Part shown: one piece after another, positions 33,705 to 42,329 of the stretch
How positions within the stretch are numbered: position 1 is the first letter of the stretch
Layout of the letters: every line of letters begins with the position of its first letter
Source: Gaiellasilicea sp963789355
GTDB lineage: Bacteria > Actinomycetota > Thermoleophilia > Gaiellales > Gaiellaceae
Reading direction: 5' to 3'
NCBI GenBank assembly: GCA_963789355.1
Contig: CAWBKK010000010.1
Location: 1-64,000, forward strand
Length of the DNA stretch: 64,000 nt
Program-made: the position numbers and the translations under genes
Notes under the pieces: model-generated
What the model was told of the DNA's origin: nothing
The model's database searches: none
The model's input: the letters and a program-made list of their open reading frames with translations, nothing else

Positions 33705-34645
33705 CGATCGAGCGGGTCTGTGTGATCGGCGGCGGCGTGATCGGGAGCCTCTACGCCGCGCACCTCAGCCGCGTCGCCGACGTCTGGGTGCTGACGCGGC
33801 GGCCGGAGCACGCCCGCGCGCTGGAAGCCGACGGGCTCGAGGTGAGCGGCCGCGCCGAGTTCACCGGCCGGGTGCACGCGACCGATGACGCGGCCGAGCT
33901 GCCCGACGTCGACGTCGCGATCGTGGCGACGAAGGGGACGGCCGTCGACGCGGCGGCCGGCTCGCTCGCCGGCCGTTTCCCGGACGCGATGGTCGTCACG
34001 GTGCAAAACGGGCTCGGCGCAGAGCAGATCGTCCGCAGGCACGGCGACTGGCCGCTCGTCTCCGGCGTCACGTTCATGAGCGGGACGCGCCACGACGACA
34101 CCCACGTCGAGTACATCCTCGACACCGAGACGTGGCTCGGCCCGTACAACGGGCTCGCGTACGAGCGGGTCGAGGAGCTGGCGCAGCTGATCGAGAGCTC
34201 TGGCCTGAAGGCGCGTGCGTTCCCCGACCTGAAGCCGGCGCAGTGGTCGAAGCTGATCTTCAACGCGACGGTCAACGCCGTCGCCGCGCTGACCGGGCTC
34301 CCACACGACCCGCACTTCGCGGCCGAGGAGCGGCACTCGGACCTTGGCCATCTCGTCCACGCGCTGGTCGACGAGGGCAAGGCCGTCGCGGAGGCGGCGG
34401 GGATCGAGCTGCACGAGGATCCGTGGCAGATGAACGTGCACGCGACCCAGCGGGGGAGCGCGCACTACCCGTCCATGCTCGAGGACGTCGAGGCGCGACG
34501 CCCGACCGAGATCGAGCTGATCACCGGCTCACTCGTCCGCGAGGCGGAGCGGCTCGGCGTGCCGGTGCCGCTCCACACGGCGCTTTACCGCCTGATCAAG
34601 GCGAAGGAAGACAGCTACCGGGAATCCAAAGGGAGGCAGGAATGA
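33701..34645 (+). CDS. 2-dehydropantoate 2-reductase (ApbA/PanE) family protein
   Basis: 314 residues. The N-terminal NADP loop CVIGGGVIGSLYAAHL is at about 6-21; the catalytic Lys lies in KPAQWSKLIFNATVNAVAALTG, and GSAHYPSMLEDVEARRPTEIE is the ketopantoate-reductase C-terminal signature. A second family member at 39219 flanks the transporter on the other side; two in one catabolic unit suggest reduction of a pathway 2-oxo or hydroxy acid rather than pantothenate synthesis. GTG 33701 overlaps the LLM stop; its stop overlaps the binding-protein start. Confidence 0.84.
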   Translation: MTIERVCVIGGGVIGSLYAAHLSRVADVWVLTRRPEHARALEADGLEVSGRAEFTGRVHATDDAAELPDVDVAIVATKGTAVDAAAGSLAGRFPDAMVVTVQNGLGAEQIVRRHGDWPLVSGVTFMSGTRHDDTHVEYILDTETWLGPYNGLAYERVEELAQLIESSGLKARAFPDLKPAQWSKLIFNATVNAVAALTGLPHDPHFAAEERHSDLGHLVHALVDEGKAVAEAAGIELHEDPWQMNVHATQRGSAHYPSMLEDVEARRPTEIELITGSLVREAERLGVPVPLHTALYRLIKAKEDSYRESKGRQE

Positions 34646-35832
34646 CGGCACGGAAGCGATGGGGCGCCCTCGGGGCGCTGCTGGCAGTACTCGCGCTCGC
34701 GGTCGCGGCGGTCGGCACAGGCGTCGGCGGGTCGCAGACGAACGCGGCGGCGCCGATCGTGATCGGCTGGGCGTTCGACTCGAAGGGCAACATGGCGCCC
34801 TTCGACGGACCCGCTCTGGCCGCGGCGAAGGTCCGCATCGCACAGCTGAACGCGAAGGGCGGCGTCAGCGGCAGGCCGCTGCGGATCGACACCTGCGACA
34901 CGAACAACAACAACCCGGCGAAGGCGAAGTCGTGTGCGGCGCAGCTGCTCGGCAAGGGCGCCCATGTGATCTTCACGACGTGCGACGTCGACTTCGCGAC
35001 CCCGGTCGTGCAGGAGTCGCTCAAGGCCGGCAAGCTGACGATCGCCCCGTGCATCGGCACCGATCAGATGGGACCGAAGCGCTTCGGCAAGGCGGGGAAA
35101 CTGGCGTTCAGCTTCGGCAACGTCGCCCAGGACGAGGGGTCCGCGATGGCGGAGTACGCCTATCGCAGGGGCTGGCGGACGGCGAACCTGGCGACGAACA
35201 CGCTGCTCGTCTACTTCAAGAACGTCGTCCAGGCATTCGAGAAGCGGTTCACGCAGCTCGGCGGCAGGATCGCAGGCCGTGAGAGCTACGCGACCGGGGC
35301 GAACAACGTCAACACGGCGGTCAGCCGGCTGAACAGCCGCCAGGCCGACGTGATCATCACGTCGACCGCGTTCGGCGAGCTGCCGGCGCTCGTGAAGGGG
35401 ATTCGGTCGCTCGGGAACAAGACGCCGATCCTGAACTCGTGGGCGGGCGACGGCACCTACTGGGTGGCGGGGAACCCGCAGGTGACGGACTACTACGCGG
35501 TCACGTATGCCTCGGCGTTCGGCGACGATCCGAACAAGGCCGTGCGGGCGCTCGCGAAGCAACTGAAGGCGTTCACGGGCGGCTTCGTCACCGGCTCGGC
35601 TGCCATCGACGGCGTCGCGACCGCGATCCGCCGCTCGAACGGCTCGACGAGCGGCGCCACGCTCGCGGCGACGATGGAGAAGTTCAAGAAGGTACCGACC
35701 CTCTCCGGCCTGGTCAGCTTCTCGCCGCAGTTCCACAGCGTCTTCGGGCGCCAGTACCGCGTGATCAAGATCCACAACAACAAGGCGCGCTACGTCGGCG
35801 CCGTGACCGCCAAGGTCGTCCCGAAGATCTAG
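34642..35832 (+). CDS. ABC transporter substrate-binding protein (LivJ-type)
   Basis: Exported type-I periplasmic-binding fold of 396 residues. ATG 34642 follows GGGAGG. A signal peptide (1-37, WGALGALLAVLALAVAAVG) lacks a lipobox Cys. The mature part has NVNTAVSRLNSRQADVIITS, as in branched-chain amino acid/urea/amide binding proteins. It is the first gene of a complete five-gene importer. The ligand is unknown; the catabolic context argues for the substrate of this cluster. Confidence 0.88.
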   Translation: MTARKRWGALGALLAVLALAVAAVGTGVGGSQTNAAAPIVIGWAFDSKGNMAPFDGPALAAAKVRIAQLNAKGGVSGRPLRIDTCDTNNNNPAKAKSCAAQLLGKGAHVIFTTCDVDFATPVVQESLKAGKLTIAPCIGTDQMGPKRFGKAGKLAFSFGNVAQDEGSAMAEYAYRRGWRTANLATNTLLVYFKNVVQAFEKRFTQLGGRIAGRESYATGANNVNTAVSRLNSRQADVIITSTAFGELPALVKGIRSLGNKTPILNSWAGDGTYWVAGNPQVTDYYAVTYASAFGDDPNKAVRALAKQLKAFTGGFVTGSAAIDGVATAIRRSNGSTSGATLAATMEKFKKVPTLSGLVSFSPQFHSVFGRQYRVIKIHNNKARYVGAVTAKVVPKI

Positions 35833-35844
35833 ATGGCCTAGGTC

Positions 35845-36606
35845 GTGGCGGAAGCAGCAACAGCAGAGAGAAGGAGGCCCGGAACGCTCCGGGCCTCCTC
35901 CGTGTCGCGGTCCTTCACGGGTGTGCAGGCGCTCGACAGCGTCTCGCTCGAGCTGCACCGGCACGAGGTGGTCGGACTGATCGGGCCCAACGGGGCGGGG
36001 AAGTCGACGCTCGTGAACGTTCTCACCGGCTTCGACATGCCGAGCTCGGGAAGCGTGGAGCTCGGCGACAGAGACGTGACCGGTTGGAGCCCGCACCGGC
36101 GCGGGCGCTCAGGAATCGCGAGGACGTTTCAGCACAGCCGCTCGTTCCGCGGCCTCACGGTGCGGGAGAACGTGGAGATCGCGGCGCTCGGTGTCGGCGC
36201 GAGGCCCGGCGCCGCCCGGCGGCGGGCGAGCGAGTTGCTCGAGCTGCTGGCGCTCGAGGCGTACGAGGACGTTCCGGCCGGCACGCTCGCTCACGGCGAC
36301 GAGCGGCGGCTCGGTGTCGCGCGGGCGCTCGCGTCCGGGCCGGAATTCGTCCTCCTCGACGAGCCGGCGGCCGGGCTTCCAGAGGCCGAGGTGCCGGAGT
36401 TCGCAGCCGTTGTCCGCGCGGTCTGCGACGAGCACGAGGCCGGCGTGCTCCTGATCGACCACAACATGGCGCTCGTGATGCAGGTCTGCGACCGGATCCA
36501 CGTCCTCGACCAGGGGCGGACCCTGGCCGAGGGGACGCCCGCGGAGATCCGGGCGAACCTCGATGTGACGTCGGCGTACCTCGGCGAGAGCGCGGTGGCT
36601 GAGTGA
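35845..36606 (+). CDS. ABC transporter ATP-binding protein (LivG-type)
   Basis: 253 residues. Walker A GPNGAGKST (about 50-58), a degenerate signature LAHGDERRLGVARAL instead of LSGGQ, Walker B FVLLDEPAAGL and the His switch LIDHNM are present. ARTFQHSRSFRGLTVREN is typical of the LivG group. GTG 35845 is the only start that keeps the first beta strand (TLRASSVSRSF), yet its first codons run through a strong hairpin (35872-35899) and no ribosome site precedes it. The stop overlaps livF. Confidence 0.87.
   Translation: MAEAATAERRRPGTLRASSVSRSFTGVQALDSVSLELHRHEVVGLIGPNGAGKSTLVNVLTGFDMPSSGSVELGDRDVTGWSPHRRGRSGIARTFQHSRSFRGLTVRENVEIAALGVGARPGAARRRASELLELLALEAYEDVPAGTLAHGDERRLGVARALASGPEFVLLDEPAAGLPEAEVPEFAAVVRAVCDEHEAGVLLIDHNMALVMQVCDRIHVLDQGRTLAEGTPAEIRANLDVTSAYLGESAVAE
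35872..35899 (+). promoter_or_regulatory. Strong RNA hairpin in the 5' end of the livG-like gene
   Basis: Twelve perfect base pairs (35872-35883 with 35888-35899, AGGAGGCCCGGA and its complement) close a four-base ACGC loop. It begins 40 bases after the binding-protein stop. Such a hairpin could stop or stabilise part of the transcripts, giving more binding protein than transporter, or slow translation of livG. Confidence 0.6.
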
Positions 36607-37316
36607 CCGCGACCGTACCCATGCTCGAGCTCGACGCGATCGACGTGCGCTACGGCTCGGTTCCCGCCGTGCGCGGGCTGAGCCTGCGCGTCGGTCGCGG
36701 TGAGCTCGTCGGCCTGATCGGCCCGAACGGCGCCGGCAAGTCGACGACGCTGCACGCGATCATGGGGGTGGTACCTGCGGCGGCCGGCGACATCCGATTC
36801 GCGGGCCAATCGTTGCGCGGCCGTGCACCGGAGACGATCGCCCGCGCCGGGATCGCGCTCGTGCCGGAGGGAAGACGCATCTTCGGCGAGCTGACAGTCG
36901 AGGAGAACCTGCGCCTCGGGCTCTCGGCGCGGCGGAAAAACGGGGCTGAGCCGCTCGCCGCGGCCTACGACCTCTTTCCGATGCTGGCTGAGACTCGCGC
37001 CCGTCCGGCCGGAGCGCTCTCGGGTGGACAGCAGCAGCAGCTCGCGATCGGACGGGCGCTCGTCGCGGCGCCTGAGGTGCTCCTGCTCGACGAGCCGTCG
37101 CTCGGGCTCGCGCCCACGATGGTCGACGCCGTCTTCGCCGCACTCACTGCGATCCGCGACCGCGGCGTCACGATCCTCCTCGTCGAGCAGCGAGCGCAGC
37201 GCACGGTCGCGCTCGCCGACCGCACCCACGTGCTCGCGAACGGCGAGCTACGGCTGACGCTGACGCCGGCCGACGCCGGCGACACCGAGAAGATGATCGC
37301 GGCGTACCTCCAGTGA
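36603..37316 (+). CDS. ABC transporter ATP-binding protein (LivF-type)
   Basis: 237 residues with intact motifs: Walker A GPNGAGKSTT, signature LSGGQQQQLAIGRAL, Walker B VLLLDEPSLGLAP and LVEQRAQR at the switch. VPEGRRIFGELTVEENL is a LivF hallmark. GTG 36603 overlaps the LivG stop, and its stop overlaps the first permease (GTGA), so all are translationally coupled. Confidence 0.9.
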   Translation: MTATVPMLELDAIDVRYGSVPAVRGLSLRVGRGELVGLIGPNGAGKSTTLHAIMGVVPAAAGDIRFAGQSLRGRAPETIARAGIALVPEGRRIFGELTVEENLRLGLSARRKNGAEPLAAAYDLFPMLAETRARPAGALSGGQQQQLAIGRALVAAPEVLLLDEPSLGLAPTMVDAVFAALTAIRDRGVTILLVEQRAQRTVALADRTHVLANGELRLTLTPADAGDTEKMIAAYLQ

Positions 37317-38218
37317 TTGCCGCGGTCGATGCCCAGACGCTCGTCGACGCCGTCGGCCTCGGCGCGGTCTACGCGCTGATGGCCGTCGGCATCGGGCTCG
37401 TCTTCGGCGTCCTGCGGCTCGTCAACTTCGCCTACGGGCAGCTGATCATGGCCGGTGCCTACACGCTCGCGTTCACGTCCGGCTGGCCGGTCGCGGGGAG
37501 CATCGTCGCCTGCTTCGCGATCGTTGTCGCACTCTCGTTTCTGATGGAGCGCGCCGTCTTCCGGCCGCTGCGAACGCAGTCGCCGGCGGTGATGCTCGTG
37601 ACGACCTTCGCGATCGCGTTCCTGCTCCAGGCGGTCGCGCTGATCCTCGACATCCGCGACGGCACGATCGGCGAGCCGGCGGTCTCGGTGGCGTCTCTGA
37701 ACCAGGTCGTGACGGTCGGCGGCGTCGACATCCGGAAGGTGACCATTCTCGCGGTCGTGGTCGCGATAGCCGCGCTCGGGCTGCTCGCGCTCCTGCTCGG
37801 ACGAACGACGATCGGCCTGCAGATGCGCGCGGCGTCGACCGACTTCCGAACGGCGCGCCTGCTCGGCGTCAAGGCCGACCGCGTCATCGGCGTCGCCGTC
37901 CTTCTCTCCGGGCTCCTCGCCGCAGCCGTGGCGGTGATCCTCACCGTCCAGTTCCCGCTCGTCGCGCCCGACTTCGCGCTCAAGGAGACGATCGTCGTCC
38001 TCGTCGGGGTCGTGGTCGGCGGGATCGATCGGCTCTGGACGGCGACGCTCGGCGGTTTCGCGATCGGGTTCGCCACCGGCGTGATCAACGGAGCGCTCCC
38101 GACGGACAAGACCGTCTTCCTGCCCTCCGCCGTGTTCTCACTCGTCATCCTCGTCCTGCTCCTGCGGCCCGCCGGCCTCTTCGCCCGCGGTCGCGCGACG
38201 GTGGTGGACCGAGTTTGA
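37313..38218 (+). CDS. Branched-chain amino acid-type ABC permease (LivH-type)
   Basis: 301 residues with about eight hydrophobic helices. LVNFAYGQLIMAGAYT near residues 40-55 is the LivH signature. Later, VVLVGVVVGGIDRLWTATLGG matches the conserved cytoplasmic loop that contacts the ATPases. GTG start within the LivF stop; the stop overlaps the TTG start of the second permease. Confidence 0.9.
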   Translation: MIAAVDAQTLVDAVGLGAVYALMAVGIGLVFGVLRLVNFAYGQLIMAGAYTLAFTSGWPVAGSIVACFAIVVALSFLMERAVFRPLRTQSPAVMLVTTFAIAFLLQAVALILDIRDGTIGEPAVSVASLNQVVTVGGVDIRKVTILAVVVAIAALGLLALLLGRTTIGLQMRAASTDFRTARLLGVKADRVIGVAVLLSGLLAAAVAVILTVQFPLVAPDFALKETIVVLVGVVVGGIDRLWTATLGGFAIGFATGVINGALPTDKTVFLPSAVFSLVILVLLLRPAGLFARGRATVVDRV

Positions 38219-39222
38219 GGCGTGTCGACTCGTGGCTCGCACTGCTCGGGCCGGCGCTGCTCGTCGCTCTCGTCGGCGTCGGCTCGACCTTCGTCTCGCG
38301 CGCGAACGAGATTCACGTCCTGAACGCGCTCGTCTCCGTCGCGATCGTCGTCGCGATCTACGTCTTCGTCGGCAGCTCGGGAGTCCTCTCGTTCGGCCAG
38401 ATCAGCTTCGTCGCCGTGGGGGCTTTCGCCGCCGGGGTGATGACGGTGCCGCTCGAGTCGAAGACCGGAATCCTGCCCGAGCTCTTCCCGCTGCTGCGCG
38501 ATCACACGATCGGAAACATCGCCTCGCTCGCGCTCGCTGCGGCGGTCGGTGGCGTGTTCGCGTTCCTCGTCGGCCTGCCGCTGATGCGCCTGTCCGGGCT
38601 CGCGGCCGGGATCGCCACCTTCGCCGTGCTCGAGATCACGCACAACCTCCTCCGCGAATGGGTGAAGATCGGCCCCGGTGCCACGACGCTGTCGCTCGTC
38701 CCCGAGACAACCGGTCCGCTCCAGGCGACGCTCGGCGCCCTGCTCGTGATCGCCCTCGCCTGGGCCTACCAGCGCAGCCCGCTCGGGCGGAAGGCGCGCG
38801 CCACGCGCGAGGATCCAGCCGCCGCGCAAGCGGTCGGGATCAGCGTCCACCGGCAGCGGCTCTGGGCGTTCACGCTCTCGGGTGCGCTCTGCGGCTTCGC
38901 CGGCGGCCTGCTCGTGCACATGCTCGGCTCGATCACGACTGAGCAGGTCTATCTCGAGTTGACCTTCCTGACGCTGGCGATGCTCGTTGTCGGCGGCGTC
39001 ACGAGCCTGCTGGGCGCCGTCGTCGGCGCGCTCGCCGTCAGCGGCCTCGACGCGGTGCTCGGGAACGCGGAGGACGGGATCGGCGTCGGCTTTCGGCTCG
39101 ACCTCCCCGAAGGCTCGCGGCTCGTGATCCTCGGCGGCCTGATGGCGCTGATGCTGATCCTGCGGCCGTCCGGGATCACAGGCGGCCGCGAGCTGCGGCT
39201 GCCGAGGAGGCGGACAGCGTGA
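38215..39222 (+). CDS. Branched-chain amino acid-type ABC permease (LivM-type)
   Basis: 335 residues, about nine membrane segments. SSGVLSFGQISFVAVGAFAAG (about 60-80) and the loop ARATREDPAAAQAVGISVHR, which docks on the ATPase, are LivM features. The start is TTG 38215, overlapping the previous stop (TTGA); this fits the coupled-start style of the operon. Completes the importer of 34642-39222. Confidence 0.88.
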   Translation: MRRVDSWLALLGPALLVALVGVGSTFVSRANEIHVLNALVSVAIVVAIYVFVGSSGVLSFGQISFVAVGAFAAGVMTVPLESKTGILPELFPLLRDHTIGNIASLALAAAVGGVFAFLVGLPLMRLSGLAAGIATFAVLEITHNLLREWVKIGPGATTLSLVPETTGPLQATLGALLVIALAWAYQRSPLGRKARATREDPAAAQAVGISVHRQRLWAFTLSGALCGFAGGLLVHMLGSITTEQVYLELTFLTLAMLVVGGVTSLLGAVVGALAVSGLDAVLGNAEDGIGVGFRLDLPEGSRLVILGGLMALMLILRPSGITGGRELRLPRRRTA

Positions 39223-40145
39223 AGGTGTGCATCGTCGGCTGCGGCGCGGTCGGATCGCTCTTCGCGGCAAACCTCGCCCCGCTTGACGACGTCGAGGTCT
39301 GGGCGTACGACCTCGCGCAGGCGCACGTGGATGCGATCAACGAGCGTGGGTTGCGGCTGACCGGCGCCGGCGAGGTGCATGCGACCGGTATCCGGGCGAC
39401 GAGCGACGCGTCCGAGTTGCCCGCGTGCGAGTTCGGGATCGTCGCGACGAAGGCGATGCACACCGAGGCCGCGATCGCAGCAACCGCCCACGCGTTCGCC
39501 GACGGGGCGGTCGCCTCCGTCCAGAACGGCGTCGGCAACGAGGAGGGGATCGCGCCGCACGTCGCCCGCGTGATCCGCGGCACCACCTTCCCGGCCGGGA
39601 AGATCCTCGAGCCGGGCGTCGTGCAATGGGACGTGAAGGGCGACACGACGTTCGGCCCGTTCGAGCCGAGCCCGGCCTCGCGCGAGGAGATCGAGCGGCT
39701 CGCCGACGCGTGCACGCGCGCCGGAATGCCGACTGCTGCGGTCGACGACGCCCGCGGCGCGCAGTGGCGGAAGGTGATCTTCAACGCGTCGACGAACCCG
39801 ATCGGCGCGCTCACCGGCCTCACCCACGGCCGTGTCTGCGAGCGTCCCGATCTGCGCAGGCTCGTCAGCGGCCTCGTCGACGAGGGCAAGGCGGTCGCCG
39901 GGGCGCAGGGGATCGTCCTCGACGCCGATCCGGAGGAGCTGATCGACCACGCCGCCAAGCCCGAGGTCGCCTACGGCCACAAGGCGTCGATGTTGCAGGA
40001 CGTCGAGGCGCGCAGGCAGACCGAGGTCGACTGGTTGAACGGCGGCATCGTCCGCTTCGGGCGCGAGCACGGCGTCCCGACCCCGCTCAACGAGGCCGTC
40101 GTGGCCCTGATCAAAGGAGTTGAGGCTTCGTGGACGCAGAGCTAG
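39219..40145 (+). CDS. 2-dehydropantoate 2-reductase (ApbA/PanE) family protein
   Basis: 308 residues. CIVGCGAVGSLFAANLAPL is the NADP loop; RGAQWRKVIFNASTNPIGALTG carries the catalytic Lys, and YGHKASMLQDVEARRQTEVD the C-terminal signature. It is a diverged paralogue of the protein at 33701. GTG 39219 overlaps the LivM stop and the gene overlaps the next M24 gene by 16 bases. A cluster-specific oxo-acid or lactone reduction is more plausible than pantothenate biosynthesis. Confidence 0.84.
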   Translation: MKVCIVGCGAVGSLFAANLAPLDDVEVWAYDLAQAHVDAINERGLRLTGAGEVHATGIRATSDASELPACEFGIVATKAMHTEAAIAATAHAFADGAVASVQNGVGNEEGIAPHVARVIRGTTFPAGKILEPGVVQWDVKGDTTFGPFEPSPASREEIERLADACTRAGMPTAAVDDARGAQWRKVIFNASTNPIGALTGLTHGRVCERPDLRRLVSGLVDEGKAVAGAQGIVLDADPEELIDHAAKPEVAYGHKASMLQDVEARRQTEVDWLNGGIVRFGREHGVPTPLNEAVVALIKGVEASWTQS

Positions 40146-41197
40146 AGCGCAGGTACCGAAACGTCCGCGCCGCGATGGCCGAGCACGAGCTCGACGCGCT
40201 GATCGTCTCCGGGAGCGAGTACTCGGGCTTCGAGGGCTCGGTCACCTATCTCTCCGGGTTCCAGATCGTGCACCGGTACGCCTACGTCGTCGTCCCGGCG
40301 GACGGGGAGCCGCAGATCGTCTTTCCGACGGAGGCTCGCTACGTCGGCGAGCACGCAACCGCGCAGCTCGAGCAGGTCTTCCACGACCGGCCCGGCGAGC
40401 AGATCGCTGCCACGGCGCGCGACCGGGGCTGGAAGCGCGTCGGCGTTTACGGGCTCGACTACATCATGGCAGTGCGTGACTTCCGAGCCCTCGAGGGCCT
40501 CGACCTCGTACCCTTCGACGCCGAGTTCGACCTGGCGCGCGCGGTCAAGAGCGACGCCGAGCTCGAGTCGGTCCGCGAGAGCGTCCGCATCAACGAGGAC
40601 GGCTTCGAGGCATTCCTCGCCGCGTACGAGCCGGGGAAGACCGCGGCCGAGGTGATGGCGCCGGCCGAGCAGCTGTTCGTCGCGCGCGGCTGCGGCCGCC
40701 TGACGATGAACATGGTCCTGAGCGGTCCCGAGTTCGGGATCGCGAAGAAGGCGACCATTCTCGGCGACTTCGTGCTCCCGTCGCTCGAGGTCGCCGGCCC
40801 GGGGATGCACTGGGTCGAGGTCTCACGCGCGATCGGCACCGTCCCGGCGGAGGTCGAGCCGATGGTCGAGGCGTACGGCGAGTATCACGCTGCGGCCCGC
40901 GGCGCGATGCGCGACGGCGCGACCGCGCACGACGTCCACCGAGCGGTCTCGCAGGGCTTCACGGAGCGCGGCTACCACCTCGGCCACGTCACCGGCCATT
41001 CGATCGGGATGACGATGATCGAGCACCCACGCGTGGGCGAGGGCCTCGAGACGGTGCTGCGCTCCGGGATGGTGCTCTCCATGCACCCGCACGCGATCGC
41101 GGCCGACGGGAAGGCCTGCCTCTACATGCAGGACACGTGGCTCGTCACCGACGAGGGCGGCGAGTCGCTTTCGCGATTGCCGATGAAGGTCTTCTAG
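40130..41197 (+). CDS. M24-family protein with altered metal ligands (creatinase-like)
   Basis: 355 residues in the creatinase/prolidase fold. Compared with M24 peptidases, only the central His is kept (VTGHSIGMTMIEHP). The Asp pair region reads SLEVAGPGMHWVEVSR, the EPG motif is SMHPHA, and the final Glu is Gln in MQDTWLVTDEGG. Creatinase, which cleaves creatine C-N bonds, also lacks the metal site, so a metal-independent amidino- or amido-hydrolase is a fair guess. Its partner at 29817 keeps most ligands. It is the last gene of the importer operon and its stop overlaps the convergent small gene by 4 bases. Confidence 0.8.
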   Translation: MDAELERRYRNVRAAMAEHELDALIVSGSEYSGFEGSVTYLSGFQIVHRYAYVVVPADGEPQIVFPTEARYVGEHATAQLEQVFHDRPGEQIAATARDRGWKRVGVYGLDYIMAVRDFRALEGLDLVPFDAEFDLARAVKSDAELESVRESVRINEDGFEAFLAAYEPGKTAAEVMAPAEQLFVARGCGRLTMNMVLSGPEFGIAKKATILGDFVLPSLEVAGPGMHWVEVSRAIGTVPAEVEPMVEAYGEYHAAARGAMRDGATAHDVHRAVSQGFTERGYHLGHVTGHSIGMTMIEHPRVGEGLETVLRSGMVLSMHPHAIAADGKACLYMQDTWLVTDEGGESLSRLPMKVF

Positions 41198-41484
41198 CTG
41201 GTCTTGTCGACGACGACGTAGCCCGCGTGCTGCTCGAGGACGCGGTCGACGTCGGCCGTCTCGTGCCCTGGCCGGATCACGTAGCGATCTTCGTCCGCGC
41301 GGATCGCGCGGTACTCGTCCCAGTGCAGCTCGAGCGTGGCCGCGCAGTCGTCGTTGGAGCACTCGCAGAGGAAGAGCTCCTTGCGGCCACGAAGCCCGTC
41401 GTCCCGACCTGCGTTGACGAGCTCGTTGGCTCGGCGCAGCCGCCGCTCGTTCTGAATCAGCCGCGCCTGACGGGCATCGATCAC
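41194..41484 (-). CDS. CECx4C mini-protein, paralogue C
   Basis: 96 residues, unknown function, third of three tandem paralogues. Shared pattern: F-x-CEC-x4-C (here FLCECSNDDC), then L-x3-EY-x2-IRA, R/F-x3-P-x-HE, a V-x-E segment and a final YVVV-D/E strand. The three close cysteines suggest one metal site or a redox role, possibly shared between subunits. GTG 41484 overlaps the stop of the middle copy (GTGA). The upstream 30 residues form a basic helix. Confidence 0.7.
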   Translation of the reverse strand: MIDARQARLIQNERRLRRANELVNAGRDDGLRGRKELFLCECSNDDCAATLELHWDEYRAIRADEDRYVIRPGHETADVDRVLEQHAGYVVVDKTS

Positions 41485-41807
41485 GCCGTCTGGTCCTGGC
41501 TCTCGGCCTCACCGTGAGTCCACGTCTGCCCGTCCTCGCCGACCTGCTCGACGACGACGAAGTCCTTGTGCCGCTCCACGATCCGCTCCTTCGCGGCCAG
41601 CTCGTGACCTGGCACCACGAAGAATCGCGCCGGCTCCGCGCGGATCGTCTCGTACTCCGCGCGCGTCAGCCAGATGGCCTGCGTACAGCGCCCGGCTGCG
41701 CACTCGCACAGGAAGCCCTGCTTGTCGTCCCACTCCCAGGTTTCCGTGATCTCGGCGATCCGCTCGTTGACCTCGCGAAAGACGCTCGGTTGCAGGTCTT
41801 CCATCAC
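41481..41807 (-). CDS. CECx4C mini-protein, paralogue B
   Basis: 108 residues. FLCECAAGRC is followed by IWLTRAEYETIRAEPARF, VPGHELAAKERIVERH and DFVVVEQVGEDG, aligning column by column with its neighbours. A short amphipathic N-terminal helix and an acidic C-terminal tail differ from them. GTG 41807 overlaps the stop of the first copy. No function is known to me for this pattern. Confidence 0.7.
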   Translation of the reverse strand: MMEDLQPSVFREVNERIAEITETWEWDDKQGFLCECAAGRCTQAIWLTRAEYETIRAEPARFFVVPGHELAAKERIVERHKDFVVVEQVGEDGQTWTHGEAESQDQTA

Positions 41808-42130
41808 CGCTGATAGCTCCGGAGTGCACGCTTCGACGCGTGGCCGACGAGCTTCTCGACGATCGTGTAGCGCTCGTGCTCGGCGACGACGCGGTCACCC
41901 GGGTGCTCGTGGTTCGGGGCGAGAGCGAAGCGGGTTGCGGAGGCCCGAACCAACTCGTACTCGGCCCGCGTGAGCTCGATTGCGTGCTCGCAGTTGCCGT
42001 CGCCGCACTCGCAGCGGAACGGGTCGGTGCCCGGGTGCATCCCGACGCTCTCGTTCGCGCCCTCGATCCACTCGTTGACCACGCGGGTATGCACCTGCTG
42101 TTGCGCCTCCCGCTCGTCGGAACTAGGCAA
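41804..42130 (-). CDS. CECx4C mini-protein, paralogue A
   Basis: 108 residues, first gene of the triplet. FRCECGDGNC, then IELTRAEYELVRAS, LAPNHEHPGDRVVAEHERY and IVEKLVG. The start is TTG 42130 with a weak upstream ribosome site; an internal GTG could also serve. The gene is divergent from the ANTAR regulator across a 230-base gap (42131-42360) that must hold both promoters and that otherwise shows only the inverted repeat at 42330. Confidence 0.7.
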   Translation of the reverse strand: MPSSDEREAQQQVHTRVVNEWIEGANESVGMHPGTDPFRCECGDGNCEHAIELTRAEYELVRASATRFALAPNHEHPGDRVVAEHERYTIVEKLVGHASKRALRSYQR

Positions 42131-42329
42131 CTAGGACCTCACCGACCACGGTCACAGAGACCACGTCACTGCCGTGTCGGTCGGACGAAACTGTGCCGTA
42201 CGAAGGATCCGGGAACCCTGACATCACGACCCCCAGCTAGTTGTTCAACAGCCGGCCGGCTTCTTGGGTCGGAGTCGTCAGCCAGGTTTCTGGGGCCGAC
42301 TCAGACAGAGTAGCGCCGTTTCGCCTCAG

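Noticed and set aside
33701..40145. Pantothenate biosynthesis (panE)
   Set aside because: Two family members sit in a catabolic operon with no panB, panC or panD nearby.
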